A DNA stretch of 64,000 nt from Macrotis lagotis (GCF_037893015.1 NC_133666.1:225804996-225868995); one strand, 5' to 3'; positions 22,023 to 33,390 are shown, counted from the first letter of the stretch. The notes: generated by a model not told the origin, from the letters alone. Numbers and translations are program-made.

Positions 22023-22024
22023 TA

Positions 22025-22278
22025 AGGACAGTTAGGTGGCAGAGTGTTGGACCTAGCATTAGGAACTGAAGTTGAAATCCAGCCTCAGACACTTACTAGC
22101 TGTATGCCTCTGGGCAAGTTACTTAATCTTTCTAAACCTCAGCTTCCTTATCTGTAAAATGGAAATAATAATAGTACCCATCTCCCAAGGTAGTTGTGAA
22201 GGAAAAAAAAATAGGATAATTGATGTAAAGTACTTTACAAAACTTAAAATGCTACATAAATGCTATTGTTATTATTTT
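22025..22278 (+). repeat. MIR, near full length
   Basis: 'ggacagttaggtggcagag', 'ctcagacacttactagctg', 'ctgtaaaatggaaataataatag', 'ccaaggtagttgtgaagg' and 'atgctacataaatgctattg'. One of the best preserved MIR copies in the window, arrayed head to tail with the preceding copy. Confidence 0.95.
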
Positions 22279-22289
22279 TAATATTATCG

Positions 22290-23170
22290 AGGCTGTGAAA
22301 TTGTGCTTGTTTTCATTTTAGACTTGAGCACTGTGGGATCATTTTGTACCGTAATTTTTTTATTTATCACTTTAACTATTAAAAGAGCACAACTTTCATA
22401 TAAATATATAAGGAAATGGATTTTTACAAAAAGAAAATCTAAATTAAAGAAGTTTTAAAAATGTAATTACAAAAAAGAACCCCATAATATTTTAAGAATT
22501 TTCTGTTGCCCTTTATGTTAATCTGCTAAATTCAGAACATTATGGGAGGTTATCTCTGTTTTATCTAGATGTAGGAGACCAGACTAAGTATTCCAGATAT
22601 CCACTCAAGCTTTTTATTTAATATCCTTAGAGTAGGCGGGGCATAAATGAAGAATGTAAATGAATCAAAAAAGCAAATAAATATGTATGTGTTCAGAGTA
22701 AGCTTTCCAACAGTGTGCTAAGCATAGGTAGGGAGGTGTTTCAGACAACACTGAACAATTAGCACTAAATTAGTCTCTCACTACTGGCAAGGAAAGTCAC
22801 ACATGCCTGGTATGATTTTATATGGTACAGGTCCAATGAAAGCCATGCCCTTCTGGATTGTCCAGTGGCTGTTAATTAGGAAGGGAGATCTGACCAGCTG
22901 AAACTTTCTTATCTCAGTGAAATGGAATCTCTTCTTGTATACAAGTCTTATTTAGTGTCTATTCTTAAGATCTTATGGGATTCATAGAAATAATAAATGG
23001 CGATGTGCATACCAGGGCCTAAAAGCAATCATGGGAGGTCAAATAATTACATATGCAGAGAACTTTAATAAATGTACATGTAACACACAGATATAGTACA
23101 TCTTATTATTTTCCCATTGTATAGAGATAGTATAGCCATATATGTGACATACTGGATTCAAAAGCACAAT
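22290..23170. other. Unique noncoding DNA
   Basis: No repeat recognised. The stretch 22780-22990 is less AT-rich. Confidence 0.5.
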
Positions 23171-23177
23171 GTAAGAT

Positions 23178-23381
23178 TTCAGTTTCTCATTGTTATTGTC
23201 CAATAGATCTTTATGATCACATTTGGGGTTTTCTTGGCAAAGAAAAATCTCAGTTTTACAAATGAGGCAACTAAGGCAAACAGGGTTAAGTGTCTCACAC
23301 AGTCACACAGCTACTAAGCCATGTGACTAGATTTGAATTTGGTCCAGGTTTGGTGCTCTATTGTGTCACCAAACTGCCCAG
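23178..23381 (-). repeat. MAR1-like SINE, antisense
   Basis: 'cacatttggggttttcttggc', 'acaaatgaggcaactaaggc', 'aaacagggttaagtgtctcac' and 'gtcaccaaactgcccag'. A piece around 'agatactggagtggtttg' is missing. Confidence 0.85.
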
Positions 23382-23389
23382 TTTTTTTA

Positions 23390-24640
23390 TACCAGCCTCT
23401 TTTTTATCCTTTGCCTATTGAAATATTTGTTTTTGTAGGTGGTTAACAACAGAAAAGATAATTCAATTAAAAAAGAAAATACTGTTAAGATAATAGAAAG
23501 AAATTAGGCAAGAAGTTCAGAATATATAGAAAGTATTTCTCTTCTTTGTACCCGTATATTATTTTTCATGGGAATCTGTGTCCATAGAGATAACTTGGGA
23601 TACTTACTCTAGTTAGATGATTGTACTGTAACAATCCTTTCCTGGGAAAGAAAAGGAATGACAGAAGGGAGTTACTTCATGAGAAAGGGCATGGTATGTA
23701 TTGTTGACAGGACCCATGGATGTGTTGAGGCTCTAATGATTTCTGAAGTGAAAAAAAAAACACTTTTGCAATGCCTGACCAAAAGACATTAGCTTAAAGG
23801 CAATGCTTTTTGTTTCCTCCACCTTCACTTTTCTTATGCCAATTATGCCCCTTCTACTTTGCTACCCTCTGTGCTAAATTACAATGTTATGCACACCTTG
23901 GGCACTCTATAAGCTTATAATGATGCAAGAAGGAATAAAAGGCATCCCTTAAGGCATGCATTTTTGTATGTGGCTCTGTTACCAAGCCTGGGGGACTTTC
24001 TTTAGATGGAACTCTGCAAAGAAAGGCAAATACAGAGGTAGTTCTGTATCATTTTTTTTCTTGGTCTCCCAAATATCCAGGTATGTAACTGAACCTCCAG
24101 GAACAAGATTCAAGCAGTATGAGACCATCAACTAAGGAATTCTTTTTCCACTTATCAGGTTAAATACAAGGAAAGTCAGCTGTTGTGGATCTAGTAATGT
24201 AAAATCTTTAGAAGTTTCTGCATGCCAAACTGTATTTTTAAAGCCTGTTCTATTTATGGACTATAAACTTTATGCTCCAGGCTGTTAGACACAGCCCTTT
24301 CTTGAGAGCTGTCCTTTCTAATATTGGTGTTAGGATAGAAGTCTCACAACTTTGCAGCCCCCCCCCCCACTTGTAAGGTATAGGGTTAATTTTTAATGAC
24401 ATGATATCCTTTCTACTATAGGCTGTCACTAATTTCACATACTGAAAAGGATTAGAAATAAGATTTGGTGTTTTTCTATTACTAATCCATTATCTTCTCC
24501 TTTCCTACTTCCTTGTAGGGGAATATTTACAATATTGATCAATCAATCAATATTTACAATATTCATACATAGAATACCTTTCTTACAAGAAGCTCAAGGC
24601 AGAAATCTTTTTTGTTTTTAATATGAGCATTTCTTTTCTT
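23390..24640. other. Unique noncoding DNA with a poly-C run
   Basis: No interspersed repeat recognised. There is a C-run of about 12 at 24358-24369. At 24521-24563 two copies of aatatttacaatatt are separated by a short (ATCA)n. A (CTTT)n stretch lies at 24632-24650. Confidence 0.5.
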
Positions 24641-24654
24641 TCTTTCTTTTTTTT

Positions 24655-24790
24655 TTGTTTACGTTTTCTGCAAGGCAAGGGGTTAAGTGATTTGCTAAGA
24701 TCACACAGCTAGGTAATTATTAAGTGTTTGAAGCTGGAATTGAACTCAGGTCCTTGTGACTCCAGGGACTGTGTCACCTAGCTGGCTACC
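24655..24790 (-). repeat. WSINE-like SINE, antisense
   Basis: T-rich start, then 'gcaaggcaaggggttaagtg', 'cacacagctaggtaattatt' and 'actcaggtccttgtgactcc'. The part corresponding to the tRNA 5' arm ('gctctatccactgcgcc') has a deletion. Confidence 0.9.
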
Positions 24791-24794
24791 CCCT

Positions 24795-27159
24795 CTATCT
24801 CCCCATGAGTTATTCTTAACTAAAGTCTTTGAGTTCATTTTATAGATGTGAAACTGATGGGAGGTTTTGAGAGGAACTCAAAAACCTCAGAGCTGATGAC
24901 TTATTGATCAGATGCACATCTCAACCTAGAAAGCTGGAAGCTTCAAACTGGACTGGGCACTCTATAACATATCCCTTATATGGATATTTTCTTGATTTAA
25001 AAAATTATAAAAGATTCTTTCCAAAGCAGGAAAGTCATCTCCCTTCCCTAGTCTTGAATAGTGAAGCTAGCCTCAAAAAAAAAAAAAAATAATCCAACAA
25101 TGTTCTCAGTCCAATAGGACAACCTGAATGCTTCCCTTTGGTGAATATTGATAAAATGTTTCAATCAAATCCAAACACATGAAGTTATATCTGCTTTAGA
25201 TAGAAAAGGTCAATACTTAGATCAGTCTCCTTTAGTTACAACCTATGTTCATGGAGGCCTCTGGGGTGGCCGAGTGGAGGAGATTAAATGATCGGAATGT
25301 TCTTTATCCTCTATTGCATTTTTAAATTGAGTGCCATTAATGCCCAAAATTAGGACCCTCAAGAGGTAATGTGCACTAGATGGGGTTTTTGCTCCCAAGG
25401 TATTGCATGCTTATGTTGTGAGATATTTGCAGAGAGGTTTATTTTGGGCTGGGTTAAATTAGCATCTTTGTTTACAAGAATACCATCTCACTGATCAAGT
25501 GAAAGTACATGCCTAATAACAAGCATTTCTTAGGCTTTTATGTTGCCCTTAATTAGACTCTTCAAAGTTAATTAGGGGAACAAATGGTACTTTTTGTTCT
25601 TTTAAGTCCCCTTTAACAGCTTTCTCACACATAAAATGTTCCCACATTTATAGGTATTGTGGCTCCTACTTTTAAACCTGCTGGTTAACTGCTCATTGGT
25701 TAACTCCTCATTCATTCACATTCAGGGGAAACCACTCTTACCTAATTTTTTTTTTAAACTTCTTTTGATCTTTTCCAATTCTGAAACTTAGGTGGTATTT
25801 TTAGCTTTGAATTTCCAATTAAAAGAAAACAAAGCCAAACAAAAGAAAGACCAAACACAAACTTGTTCACGGATGCATTTTGCAAAAGTTCCTTAGGAAC
25901 TGGGAAAAAGGGAAAATAAAGCCTTTCCTTGGGACAGGCACATGCAGACAATATTGGTTTAACCCTCACCACAGAAAAGAAGAGTAAAAAGTTGGAGCTT
26001 AATTTTTTTTTCTTAAGAGTTTGTTCATCAGAATGGTAATAATGAATGACCTGATTAAGATCATTATTTTGCTTTTGCTTATTTTTCTTTCTTTTCTTTT
26101 CTTTTGGTAAAGGTCCTCTGAACGCCTGAGAAATGGCCCACAGAGGCCAAAGCTAATCCTTGGGGGATATGGGATTTTTTTTCTTAAGCTATGAAGCACT
26201 TCAGTATGCTTTGTGCCACTGATGGTAATATAGGACTATTAGAAATGAAATGAATAGAAATGATCTTTGCATTAGAGCAGGAGTCTGTCACTCTGCTGGC
26301 AACCCTGCGGAGAGCCACACATCAAAGCCACCACACTGTGCTAATGGTGTCACTTATCCCACAGCCTTTCCAGTGTCCCATATGCAGGCACGATGCAGGG
26401 GGTGTGTGTGAGCGCGGGTGAGAGGGGAGTTGACAATGTGCTAGAAGAAACCGTAGGAGATAAACGGAATGTGATTTATCACCTCTAATCCTTGCAATGG
26501 AAAACATTTAAGAATAACATGTAATTGAGGTCTTTCAGGAAATATGTTTTTATTGAAAATCCAACCAATTAGAAAACTAAAAATGGAGGGGGAAACCACT
26601 CAAAAAATACATTTTTTTTAAGCCACAAGGAAATCTTTAGTGTGTTTACATGATTGGAAATAGGAAAGAGTGCTTTAAAACAATCCCTTAAAACTATTGA
26701 GTTTTGATTATATGCCTGAAAGAATGTAAAAAAAAATGCATTCATTATTTTTTGTATACAGCAATCACAATCACAGATATGTACATAACTCAAGTTGCTG
26801 TTACAAAAATATTTCTATTAAACTAAAAGCAATCAGCGATAATGTATCCATATTTCACTCATTGCTGTCTTCCTTACAGAGGTAATCGTGTTTTTGTTAT
26901 CTTTGAATTTTTTGTTTGTGTACTTAGTAATCACTGAAAGGTACCAGATTGACAGGTTGGGAGGGTGAAATACTATGTAAGCAGCATAAGCAAAGACAAG
27001 CAAAGCTTTTTCCCAGAGGTAGTAGGCAGATAAAATGTGTGGCAGATTACTTCTCCAGGATGGGGCTGGGGGGCGCGATCCGACCTCTAGGAGGCCTCTG
27101 GTTAGCTTGTGGTTGTTTTCCTAGATCTGCCTGCTCTTAAACCACAGTCCCTTTCAAGT

Positions 27160-27201
<42 letters not shown>

Positions 27202-28040
27202 GGGGAAGAGAGAAGACGAGGTAGATTCGAATAACGAGGGAGATAGTTGAAAAAAATAAATTCAAGGTTGCATTTTTGGTACAAATCTTTATTATCTGAA
27301 TGGAATATATTCAAAGGGAGGCATGGAAAAAGTATAGGGAAATAAAAAATTATTTTAGGAAAAATAAAAGCTGTTGAAAAGAAGCCTAGAAGTAGATACT
27401 ATGCCTTCAGACATGACATAAGGTTCCCTTTACTTACAGTTTTCTATTTAGAGTAATACCTGTTTTTTCCAGGGGTTACTTATCTGTCCCTTGGATCTAG
27501 TTTTACTAAATCCAGATCGCAGCTAAGATTAACAAGAAGAAAGCAAAAGTGACTTCTGAGCTGCCTTAAAGGATGTCCAGGACACTTTTCATTTTACTCA
27601 GGCAGAGAAAATGACCCTCTGTGCGCCACACTCAGATCCTATTAACACTGCTTTTAGACACACTTCTAATAAGAATGATTATTTTCTGGATTCATAATCC
27701 ATTTAAAGGTGGAGGAGGGAATTGAAGGGCTGTTTCAAGAGGCAAGCACCCTGACAGAAGCAAGAAAGATAGACAACAGACAGACAGCAAAAGAGAAGAC
27801 GGTAAAATTCATTAAAAAACAAAGGAGCAAACAAAACAGATGACTGCCCCTGACTCAGCCAGCCAAATAAATTGTACTGGCTCCTGGGGCTTGCCTCCCC
27901 TTCTGAACTGACCTAGACACGTGGGAAGAAGATGGAACATGGAAGGTGACTAGAAGGGAATTCCTTCTAGTTAATTATTTAATTATGTTAAATTATGTTA
28001 ATTATTTCCTCCTTATCCTGTCTACAGATTGCTTTGAATA
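24795..28040. other. Repeat-poor block, candidate regulatory DNA
   Basis: About 3.2 kb with no SINE or LINE piece that I recognise, against roughly one per 300-500 bases elsewhere. It holds several less AT-rich, CpG-containing stretches (26280-26480, 27060-27090, 27600-27640) and repeated TAATTA-type motifs (25550-25575). A 'tgactcagccagcc' AP-1/MAF-like motif lies at about 27853, with a CACGTG at 27918. Only simple repeats interrupt it. Function is inference; no conservation data were available. Confidence 0.5.
27162..27200 (+). repeat. (GT)n microsatellite
   Basis: A pure GT tract of about 39 bases within the repeat-poor block. Confidence 0.98.
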
Positions 28041-28044
28041 TATT

Positions 28045-28207
28045 TGTTTGCATGTTGTTCCCTCCTCCCTCCCCATCTTGGACTGTAAGCTCCTTGAGGT
28101 CAGGACTGCCTATTTTTTGTCTTTTTTTTTGTATTCCCAACTCTTACCATAGTACCTGGCACAGAGTAAGCATTTAATATTTGTTTATTGATTGAATGAT
28201 TGAAAGT
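28045..28207 (+). mobile_element. L2 3' end, uninterrupted
   Basis: 'gcatgttgttccctcctccc', 'ggactgtaagctccttgagg', 'tgtattcccaactcttaccatagtacctggcac' and 'aatatttgtttattgattgaatga' give the complete L2 3' UTR order. Confidence 0.92.
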
Positions 28208-28351
28208 TCTGTCCTAAGCAAGCCCCTGTGACCAGGAATAGATGTGGTCTGTGATGTTGATTTTTCTTTCCCACCCTTTTATGTTTTGGAGGGAGAATGA
28301 GTAAAGTACATAGTGCTGTTCGACATAGTAACAGCTAGTGATTACAAGGGA

Positions 28352-28650
28352 GGGGTAGCTAGGTGGTGAAGTGGGTAGAGCACTGATTGGATTTGGGCAG
28401 TTTGAATCTGTCCTCAGATATTTGATTCTTTTTTTTTTTTTAAGTTTTTGTAAGGCAATGGTGTTAAGTGGCTTGCTCAAGGCCACACAGCTAGGTAATT
28501 TTTAAGTGTCTGAGGTTGGATTTGAACTCAGGTACTCTTAACTAGAGGGCTGGTACTCTATTCACTGTGCCACCTAGCCACTCCAGACATTTGATTCTTA
28601 CTAGCTGTGTGACCTTGGGCAAGTCACTTAACCCTGTTTGCCTCACATCC
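28352..28650 (+). repeat. tRNA-SINE (MAR1-like) interrupted by another SINE
   Basis: The left half 28352-28430 ('ggtagctaggtggtgaag', 'ctcagatatttgattctt') resumes at 28584-28650 ('gacatttgattcttactagctg', 'ggcaagtcacttaaccctg'). Removing 28431-28583 plus one target copy restores normal SINE order. Confidence 0.9.
28431..28583 (-). repeat. WSINE-like SINE inserted in a SINE
   Basis: Poly-T, 'taaggcaatggtgttaagtgg', 'cacacagctaggtaatttttaag', 'actcaggtactcttaactag' and 'tgccacctagcc'. Target-site duplication: cagatatttgattctt (28415-28430) and cagacatttgattctt (28584-28599), 15 of 16 matching. Confidence 0.93.
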
Positions 28651-28654
28651 AGGG

Positions 28655-29350
28655 CTATCTCCAGTCATTCTGATTCACATTTGGCCACTGGACCTTGATT
28701 ATAGATACCAATGATAGAACAAGCCTGATTTCTCTTAACCTTTCATTGCTGTAGACAATGTCTGGTGAGGGAACTTCATTTATCAATGTCACCTGCTTTT
28801 CAGCTTAAAAGTCTTGAAGAGTTTCCTGTGCTGCTAAAACCTTAACTGAATTGACTTTTTAAATCTAACTGCAGGTATTTGAACATACTAGCAACATTAT
28901 GAACCTGTAGTCTTCCCCTCAACTTGTTTTCAGTATTTTTTTAATGAATGAAAATCTATTTCTCTCCCTCCCATCCCAATCCAAAGGTGGAAAGAAAAAC
29001 AAATTCACTGGAACAAATATGTATTGCCAAACAAAACAAATCCCCATTATTGGTTCTCTCTCTCTCTCTCTCATCTATCTTTTCATAGCTTTGTGTGTGT
29101 GTGTGTGTGTGTCTTTTTCTGTGTTCTCTCTCTTTCTTCATATAAGTATGCATATATATATATATGCAAAGAAGTTGTTAATACACACACACATATATTT
29201 TTACGTAATATATTTATGTATATCTCATCCTTCACCTTTAACCTATCTATCCCCTTTCTCTCAGGAATTGCATTGCATGTTATGTCACTGGTCATCTAGA
29301 ATTAGGGATGTTCACTGCACTGTACTCTTAGAGCTTTCAAAATAGTTTAT
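28655..29350. other. Unique DNA with a simple-repeat cluster
   Basis: Within 29056-29192 lie (TC)n, (GT)n, (TA)n and (CA)n tracts separated by unique bases. Long frames across them on both strands are products of the simple repeats. Confidence 0.7.
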
Positions 29351-29354
29351 CTCT

Positions 29355-30105
29355 TCAAATGTTATTCTAATGCTCTTTGGAGTTGTAAATTGGTCTAGTC
29401 ATTCTGGAGAATAGTTTGAAACTATGCCCAAAGGGTCAGAAAACTATGCATATCCTTTGACTTAGTAATACCAGTATTAAGTCTGTATCTCAAGAAGGTT
29501 AAAGAAAGAGGGAAAAGATGTATATGTACAACAATATTTATGGCAACTTTGTGGTGGCAAAGAATTAGAAATTGAAGACATATCTCTATCAATTGGAGGA
29601 TGGCTGAACAAACTGTATACGATTATGAAGGAGTACTGTTATAATGCTATACGAAATGCTGAGGAGTTCGATTTCAGAAAAACTTTGGAAGATACAAAAT
29701 GAAGTGAACAGAACAGAAACAACAATATGGTAATGATGATCAATTGTGAAAGACTTACTCTGATCAATACAATGCCAACAATAATTACCAAGGATTCATG
29801 ATGCAAAATATTATCTGACTGCAGAGAGAGATGAATTTTGAGTGCAGATCAAAGCAAATTTTTTCACTTTATTTCTTGCTTTTTCTTGTTTTTTTCCTTT
29901 CAACATGGTTAATATGGAAATATGTTTTGTATGACTTTGCATGCAAAATTTTTATCAAATTACCTGCCATTTTAATGGATATGGGAAGAATATGAAGGAG
30001 ACAGAAAAATTGGAAGTCAAAATTTTAAAAAAATGAATGTTATAATTAAATAAGCAAACAAGCATATAAATAAATGAATGAATAAATAAATGAACAATAA
30101 CAAAA
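29355..30105 (+). mobile_element. L1 LINE 3' end
   Basis: 'ttggagttgtaaattggtct', 'cattctggagaatagtttg', 'tatgcccaaagggtcag', 'ggtggcaaagaattagaaattg', 'gaggatggctgaacaa', 'acagaacagaaacaac' and 'gcagatcaaagcaaa' follow the marsupial L1 3' region in order. It ends with a degenerate A-rich tail (30046-30105). 5'-truncated. Confidence 0.9.
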
Positions 30106-30109
30106 AAGT

Positions 30110-31470
30110 GTTGTTGTATAACTTTTACTGGTTCTGTCCATTAGATTTTTCATCAGTTTATAAATGTTGTCAATTTTTTTATTCTTATAATAATGAAAAT
30201 GTAACATAGTTCCTCTGCTTCTTACTTTATGTTACTTTTGTTCGTATATCTCTTTGAAATGATGTTTCCTTATTTCTTACAGCACAATAGTATTCCTTAG
30301 CCTTCATATACCACAGCTTATTCAACTCATCCTCAATTGATTGGTATCTTTTTTAAGTTTTCAGGCTTTTGCCACTTAAAAAGAGCTATTATAAATATTT
30401 TGAATATATGAGACTTTTTTCTTTGATCTTTTATCTTTGGAGTATATAGATCTAGCAATTGTATAGCTGGGCGTGCAATCTTGAGTAACTTTTGGCATAT
30501 AATCACAAACTACTTTCTAAAATGACTGGACCCATTCATATTGCCACCAACATAGTATGAACTTGCCCATTTTTCCATTGTCTTTCCAACATTTATCATT
30601 TTCATTTTTTTGTCTTTTTTTCATCCAGTCCAATTGGGGAACAAATCTTACACTTATAAATTTGCATTAGTTCTTTATATGTTTTGGAAATGAGATCCTA
30701 CGCAAAGAAATGTGTTGCAAAGTTTTTTCAGTTATTTTCTGTTTTTATCTTAGATTTATTGTATTTGTCCAAATTAGTTTTAAATTTTATATAATCCTAT
30801 TTATTCATTTTTATCTTCTTTTATCTCTCCATTTGTGTGTCAATGAACTTTTCTTCTATCCATAAATCTGATAGGTAATTTTTCCTTCTTGCTCTAATTT
30901 GCATCTGATATGGTCTTTTATATCTAGATCATTTACCCATTTGGAATTTATTTTTTTATTATTTTTTTTAGATTTTTTTTGAGTTTATTTTTTAAAAGCT
31001 GCAATATACATTGGTGTAACTTAAATTTCTTCAATACTTATGTCCAATTTTCCCAGTTTTTTCTCCCTCCAAATAGTCCTTATCCTAGTAATTGAGATCT
31101 CTTTTTATTGAAATATTAATCTGTAAGATAGATTTTCTCTCTAGGTTGCATACTTAATTTTACTATTTTATTTAACCAGAAACAAATTATTTTGAGAATT
31201 TGTAATTTGTTTTGTAATATAGTTTGAGATTTCAGCACTGCTTGACCTTCATTCTCACTTCCTTTAATTATAGCCCTTGAGCTTCTTGACCTTTTTTTTG
31301 CTTCCATATGAATTCCATTTTTTCCCCTGTTCTATTAAATATTAAGTGACTTGTTCACAGAGGCTTGATCAGTATGAATTGGTGGCATGTGTGAACTCAA
31401 CTAGATCATAGTGATTCCTAGGCAGTTGTCTATTATATCAAGTTTTTTTTCCTCTTAATGAAATCTTTAG
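30110..31470 (-). mobile_element. L1 LINE 3' part, antisense
   Basis: This is the reverse of L1: 'aatagtattccttagcc', 'ataccacagcttattcaactc', 'gccacttaaaaagagctattataaata', 'atatagatctagcaattg', 'ttgccaccaacatagtatg', 'ccaacatttatcattttc' and 'cttgaccttttttttgcttcc'. About 1.3 kb, with ORF2-end sequence at the right. Faces the L1 at 29355 tail to tail. Confidence 0.88.
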
Positions 31471-31487
31471 ATTAAACACAATTAACT

Positions 31488-31570
31488 ACAATACAATATA
31501 ATATAATATAGTACAATATAATATATAATATATATAATATAATATATAATATAATAAATACAATATAAGA
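31488..31570. repeat. AATAT-rich low-complexity tract
   Basis: Degenerate (ATAAT)/(AT) array of about 80 bases beside the antisense L1. Confidence 0.9.
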
Positions 31571-31737
31571 ATTTTCATAATGGTGGAACTTTTCTAGGAG
31601 GAACAAAACAAAAATTTTATTAATATGAGGCATCTATTCAATTAAAAACAATGTCCAAGTATGTCCCCAGTCTCTTCTACCTTTCTCATATTTATACTCA
31701 TGATAGAGCAATGACGGTTTGATTGTCAGAATGCTAA

Positions 31738-31943
31738 TCATGCAAATCATAGATTTATAGTTGGAAGGGACTTCAGAGATCAATGAGTACAATCCCCTCT
31801 TTTTTTCTCATGAGAAAATTGAGACACAGGAAATTTAAAAGACTTATTCAGCATTATAATGCTATTAAGTAACTGAGGCAGAATTTGAACCCATAACTTC
31901 TGGACTTAAATTCTAGTAATCTCTTTCCATTATTTCATGCTGT
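31738..31943 (-). repeat. MIR3, antisense
   Basis: 'aaatcatagatttatagttgg', 'aagggacttcagagatca', 'gagaaaattgagacacaggaa', 'ggcagaatttgaaccc' and 'ttatttcatgctgtct' follow reverse MIR3 order. Confidence 0.88.
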
Positions 31944-32041
31944 CTCTTATCTTTAGTACTGAAATATTTAATAATTAATATTTGACTGAGGTTTGGTATG
32001 TAGTACAGAACAGTTAATTAATGCATTGAAAATTAATCTTT

Positions 32042-32187
32042 TATTTATTTTGGCAAGGCAAATGGGGTTAAGTGGCTTGCCCAAGGCCACACAGCTAGGT
32101 GATTATTAAGTGTCTGAGACCGGATTTGAACCCAGGTACTCCTGACTCCAAGGCTGGTGCTTTATCCACTATGCCACCTAGCCGCCC
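32042..32187 (-). repeat. WSINE-like SINE, young copy
   Basis: 'ggcaaggcaaatggggttaag', 'cacacagctaggtgattatt', 'gaacccaggtactcctgactcc' and 'gccacctagccgccc'. Flanked by a perfect 15-bp duplication, tgaaaattaatcttt (32027-32041 and 32188-32202). Confidence 0.95.
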
Positions 32188-32204
32188 TGAAAATTAATCT
32201 TTCT

Positions 32205-32685
32205 TAATGTTTTTTTTTAAGCACTTGAATTTTCTCTGTGTTTGTCTGTCTTCCCTTCCTTGAGAGACATATCAAATAACAAAGAGGAATACATATGTTT
32301 AAAAAGAATTAAAATGATGAGTATTTGCTTTCTTCTCTTCTAAAGTATTTGCTTTCCTTTCCTTTCCTTTCCTTTCCTGCTTTATTCTTTCCCATCTGTC
32401 TTGATCTTTTCTTTCTCTTTCCTCTCTCTTGCTTTCTATTCTCTTCCTCCTTGTTTTTTTTTTAATTTCCCTTCTTGCCCTCCTTTTTTCTTTCTTTTTT
32501 TGATTAGAAAAACATATTTTCCAATACTTTATAAGTATGTTATTTATCCAAGTCAAAGAATGGTATATGCCATCTATTATTTTTTATTATTGAAACAAAA
32601 AACTCTTAAAAAATGGAAATAGAAACCAGAAGCCTCAAGTTCAAGTCTTAGGCCTTCAGTTTTATTATGAAAATAGAAATACTAG
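32205..32685. other. Unique AT-rich DNA with a pyrimidine tract
   Basis: A (CCTTT)n microsatellite at 32352-32378 is followed by a C/T-rich strand to about 32505. The basic minus-strand frame across it is a reading of the tract. Confidence 0.7.
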
Positions 32686-32688
32686 GAA

Positions 32689-32741
<53 letters not shown>

Positions 32742-32810
32742 TTACTACTGCTGCTACTACTGCTGCTGCTGCTGCTGCTGCTATTACTACTACTACTACT
32801 ACTACTACTA
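32689..32810 (+). repeat. (CTA)n/(CTG)n trinucleotide array
   Basis: About 120 bases: CTA units, a switch to CTG units (about 32748-32782), then CTA again, with two TTA variants. One minus-strand frame reads poly-serine, which is not a gene. Confidence 0.97.
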
Positions 32811-32814
32811 TGAA

Positions 32815-33385
32815 AGCATTTTATTTCCACTTGGTTTGAGACTTAGGAGGATCAGTTACATTTATGATGACATGTTATTAATTAGATAACATGTAAGTAA
32901 TATATTTTACAATTTCCTACTTTCAAGTCAGCTATTTGTCCATCACAATAAACTTTGAGCCCTACTTGAAAATGAGACCACTGGGAGGTTCTGACTTTGA
33001 GGTAGCTGCATATACAATAGTGAGTAGAATGGGCTGAACCAGCTCTAACCTGTTGAGAGAGTCAATTGTCAAATTTTCAGTGTTAGTATTTGTGCTTCAG
33101 AAATAGAGAAATACTACAAATAGGACTTGATTTACTATTTTGTCTGGTCTTATGAGAAGGGGTGGAGAGGATGTTAATTCAGATGAAACTTAGAGTGTGT
33201 CACATGTACACTGGGGCGGGGGAGTCACTTGTTAAACATTTACCAGCATGCCACTGGTACCAACCAGCCACCTCCAATCCTCCAAATTTCCCTACCTGCT
33301 GGACTGTTTCTGAAATTCCAACAGTAGAGCTTCATTCTTTATATTAACACTTTCCTCTCCATGAAAATCTTTTGTTCTTTAGTAG
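32815..33385. other. Unique noncoding DNA
   Basis: No repeat recognised. Confidence 0.5.
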
Positions 33386-33390
33386 GTCTT

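Noticed and set aside
24521..24563. Duplicated aatatttacaatatt as a target-site duplication
   Set aside because: The sequence between is only a short ATCA repeat; slippage is simpler.
27162..27200. Z-DNA-forming GT tract as a regulatory site
   Set aside because: GT tracts occur at several unrelated places here; no added support.
28944..29345. 133-codon frame
   Set aside because: Built from TC, GT, TA and CA microsatellites with no domain.
32299..32556. Highly basic, charged minus-strand frame
   Set aside because: Product of the pyrimidine tract on the plus strand.
32648..32830. Poly-serine protein on the minus strand
   Set aside because: A direct reading of the CTA/CTG triplet array.
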